In this document: one piece after another, positions 63,767-64,000 of the stretch | How the letters are laid out: each line of letters begins with the position of its first letter | Numbering within the stretch: position 1 is the stretch's first letter | NCBI GenBank assembly: GCA_037389465.1 | Contig: JAZARR010000078.1 | Location: 5,330,501-5,394,500, forward strand | Length of the DNA: 64,000 nt | Direction: 5' to 3' | Source of the DNA: Baylisascaris procyonis | Lineage: Eukaryota; Nematoda; Chromadorea; Rhabditida; Ascarididae | The notes under the pieces: generated by a model | What the model was told of the DNA's origin: nothing | What the model saw: the letters and a program-made list of their open reading frames with translations, nothing else | Database searches by the model: none | Program-made: the position numbers and the translations under genes

Positions 63767-64000
63767 ACCAAAACTCTGCAATGTTACTCAGTGCCCGAAT
63801 CAAATAACTGAAAAAGAAATCGAGGAACAATGCAGCAGATTAATTTCGTTTCATTCATACAACACCAACACGTTTTGCAATTGCAACAAGTCATAAAACA
63901 CTCGGAAAACCACGATACCAAACCAAACGAGAATGAAATCCTATCAGGATGAAAAATTTTTGCATATTTTTGCCACATAAATTAAATCACCTCATGATAT
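63767..64000 (-). promoter_or_regulatory. 5' flank of the DDX19/Dbp5 gene
   Basis: DNA upstream of the tentative start codon. It contains a trans-splice-acceptor-like TTGCAG 9 nt before the ATG and no clear TATA box. Whether the promoter is here or further right of the window cannot be seen. Confidence 0.3.

Overview
The window looks like nematode nuclear DNA. It is AT-rich, has GT-AG introns of about 0.4 to 7.8 kb, carries (TA)n microsatellites, and contains split genes whose exons match nematode or metazoan families. A latrophilin-type gene whose lectin domain resembles Caenorhabditis LAT-1, with a splice-acceptor-like site 2 nt before its ATG, points to Nematoda; the exact genus cannot be told. 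No bacterial operon, prophage, CRISPR array, rRNA or tRNA gene was seen. I recognise only two genes, and both are on the minus strand.

Right side (51137..63766): a gene for the DEAD-box RNA helicase DDX19/Dbp5, the mRNA export factor of the nuclear pore. I could build all ten coding exons by hand. Every intron has GT-AG borders, all reading phases join, and the model gives 465 residues with every helicase motif. A polyadenylation signal lies about 200 bp past the stop codon.

Left side (1..8060): the 5' end of a latrophilin (lat-1-like adhesion GPCR) gene. A signal-peptide exon at 7982..8060 is followed by a 7.77-kb intron and then by a rhamnose/galactose-binding (SUEL) lectin exon at 31..208. 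The rest of the gene (hormone-receptor, GAIN/GPS and seven-helix parts) lies off the left edge.

Middle (8061..51136): about 43 kb with no gene I can name. It holds three (TA)n arrays, many purine/pyrimidine-asymmetric tracts, several perfect or near-perfect hairpins of 10 to 22 bp, a 3 x 411-bp near-identical tandem repeat at 48893..50125, and a few splice-flanked open segments (15.2, 16.1-16.3, 27.1-27.4, 45.3-45.7 and 48.3-48.5 kb). Those segments may be exons of one or more unrecognised genes, but they cannot be told from chance without transcripts or homologues.

The two named genes are not functionally linked in any way the sequence shows: one acts at the nuclear pore, the other at the cell surface. 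The middle region is either a long intergenic space or contains genes too divergent or too finely split to read by eye.
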